NCBI GenBank assembly: GCA_013693795.1
Contig: CP059258.1
Location: forward strand, 1,762,921 to 1,768,044
Source: Anaerolineae bacterium
Lineage (GTDB): Bacteria > Chloroflexota > Anaerolineae > SSC4 > Amarolineaceae
DNA length: 5,124 bases
Reading direction: 5' to 3'
A program made the translations under genes and the position numbers. This document shows, piece by piece, positions 4,619-5,124 of this stretch. Below the pieces are notes generated by a model. It was given only the letters and a program-made list of their open reading frames with translations, did not search any database and was not told where the DNA came from. Every line of letters starts with the position of its first letter. Positions within the stretch are counted from its first letter, which is position 1.

Positions 4619-5124
4619 ATGCAACGCAGACAAACCGTTTACCTGCTGGTCATCCTGGCTCTGCTGCTATCGATGCTGCCGCTCAGTGCAGCGGCGCAGG
4701 TGGCATCTCCCGCCCTGTCGCAGATCGAGAAGTCGGCCGCGCCCGACAGCACGGTCGGCCCCGCCCGCTACATCGTGATTCTCACCGATCCTTCGGTGCC
4801 CAGTTACACCGGCGGCATCGCAGGATTCAGAGCGACCAACCCGGCTGTGCGTGGCCAAACCAGCTTCGACGCCAACAGCGCCGCCAGCCAGGCCTACGCC
4901 TCCTACCTGGAAGGGCAGCAGGCCGCGTTCATGAATACGGTCGCGCAGACACTGGGTCGCGCGCCGCAGGTCGTCTACCAGCTTCAGTTTGCACTGAACG
5001 CGGTGATCATGGTGCTCAGCCCGGCTGAGGCCGCACAGGTTGCCAAACTACCCGGCGTCACCACCGTCGAACGTGACGTGGTACTGCCGATCGATACTGA
5101 CTACGGCCCGACGTGGATCGGCGC
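4619..5124 (+). CDS. Secreted subtilisin-family (S8) serine protease, signal peptide and I9 propeptide only (runs off the right edge)
   Basis: The frame is open for 168 codons and continues past the window, with no indels. Residues 1-26 are a signal peptide: MQRRQ, a long Leu-rich core, and a likely cut after SAAA-26. Residues about 50-158 match an inhibitor I9 propeptide: it opens RYIVILTDPSVPSY, has a helix-rich middle (SQAYASYLEGQQAAFMNTV), then VVYQLQFALNAVIMVLSPAE and LPGVTTVERDVVLP. In subtilases this domain helps the enzyme fold, blocks the active site and is then removed. The window ends at DTDYGPTWIGA, which corresponds to the beginning of the mature S8 domain (usually a D-x-S-x-x-x-I-G-A/W-like stretch). 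The catalytic Asp, His and Ser lie beyond the edge, so the enzyme class is inferred from the propeptide and this junction. Export by the Sec route is expected. Confidence 0.85.
   Translation, partial: MQRRQTVYLLVILALLLSMLPLSAAAQVASPALSQIEKSAAPDSTVGPARYIVILTDPSVPSYTGGIAGFRATNPAVRGQTSFDANSAASQAYASYLEGQQAAFMNTVAQTLGRAPQVVYQLQFALNAVIMVLSPAEAAQVAKLPGVTTVERDVVLPIDTDYGPTWIG

Noticed and set aside
1..5124. CRISPR array, tRNA or rRNA gene
   Set aside because: No spaced direct repeats of suitable length and no cloverleaf or rRNA-like sequence seen on either strand; the only tandem array is the 10-base repeat without spacers.

Overview
This is a fragmentary, partly degraded stretch of bacterial DNA. 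Most of it (about 410 to the right end) is GC-rich. The left 270 bases are clearly AT-rich. The set of genes (a secreted subtilisin-family protease with an I9 propeptide, an SH3/thermonuclease lipoprotein with a Thr/Pro-rich linker, a RAYT-type transposase remnant, a urocanase fragment) resembles a Chloroflexota-like environmental genome. That assignment is inference from family flavour only. The composition step near 270-410 could be a transfer boundary or a chimeric join.

Left to right: (1) the start of an XRE/HigA-type antitoxin on the minus strand, running off the left edge, with a promoter/operator-like palindrome in front; (2) a cluster of GCGGAA-type hairpins at 284-398, then the last ~58 codons of an integron-integrase-like tyrosine recombinase; (3) the first ~106 codons of urocanate hydratase, frameshifted and cut off near 940; (4) a REP-like palindrome and the 3' part of a REP-associated tyrosine transposase on the minus strand; (5) a minus-strand gene group transcribed right to left: a SAM-dependent methyltransferase (3830-2967), an SH3-thermonuclease-SH3 lipoprotein (2884 to about 1717-1775) and a small four-helix membrane protein (1661-1281); (6) a 790-base region without genes, holding two back-to-back sigma70-type promoters, each with a 17-base spacer, around a 90-base nested inverted repeat; (7) the start of a secreted S8-family protease on the plus strand, running off the right edge.

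The methyltransferase, lipoprotein and urocanase coding sequences contain about nine small indels, which can be located because the correct protein continues in another frame. Many lie in G/C-rich runs. The protease and the membrane protein are clean. This looks like either uncorrected sequencing/assembly error or a decaying locus, and every gene call between 620 and 3830 should be read with that in mind. I see no clear, complete, previously undescribed system. The most unusual non-coding signal is the structured divergent promoter region at 4075-4290.
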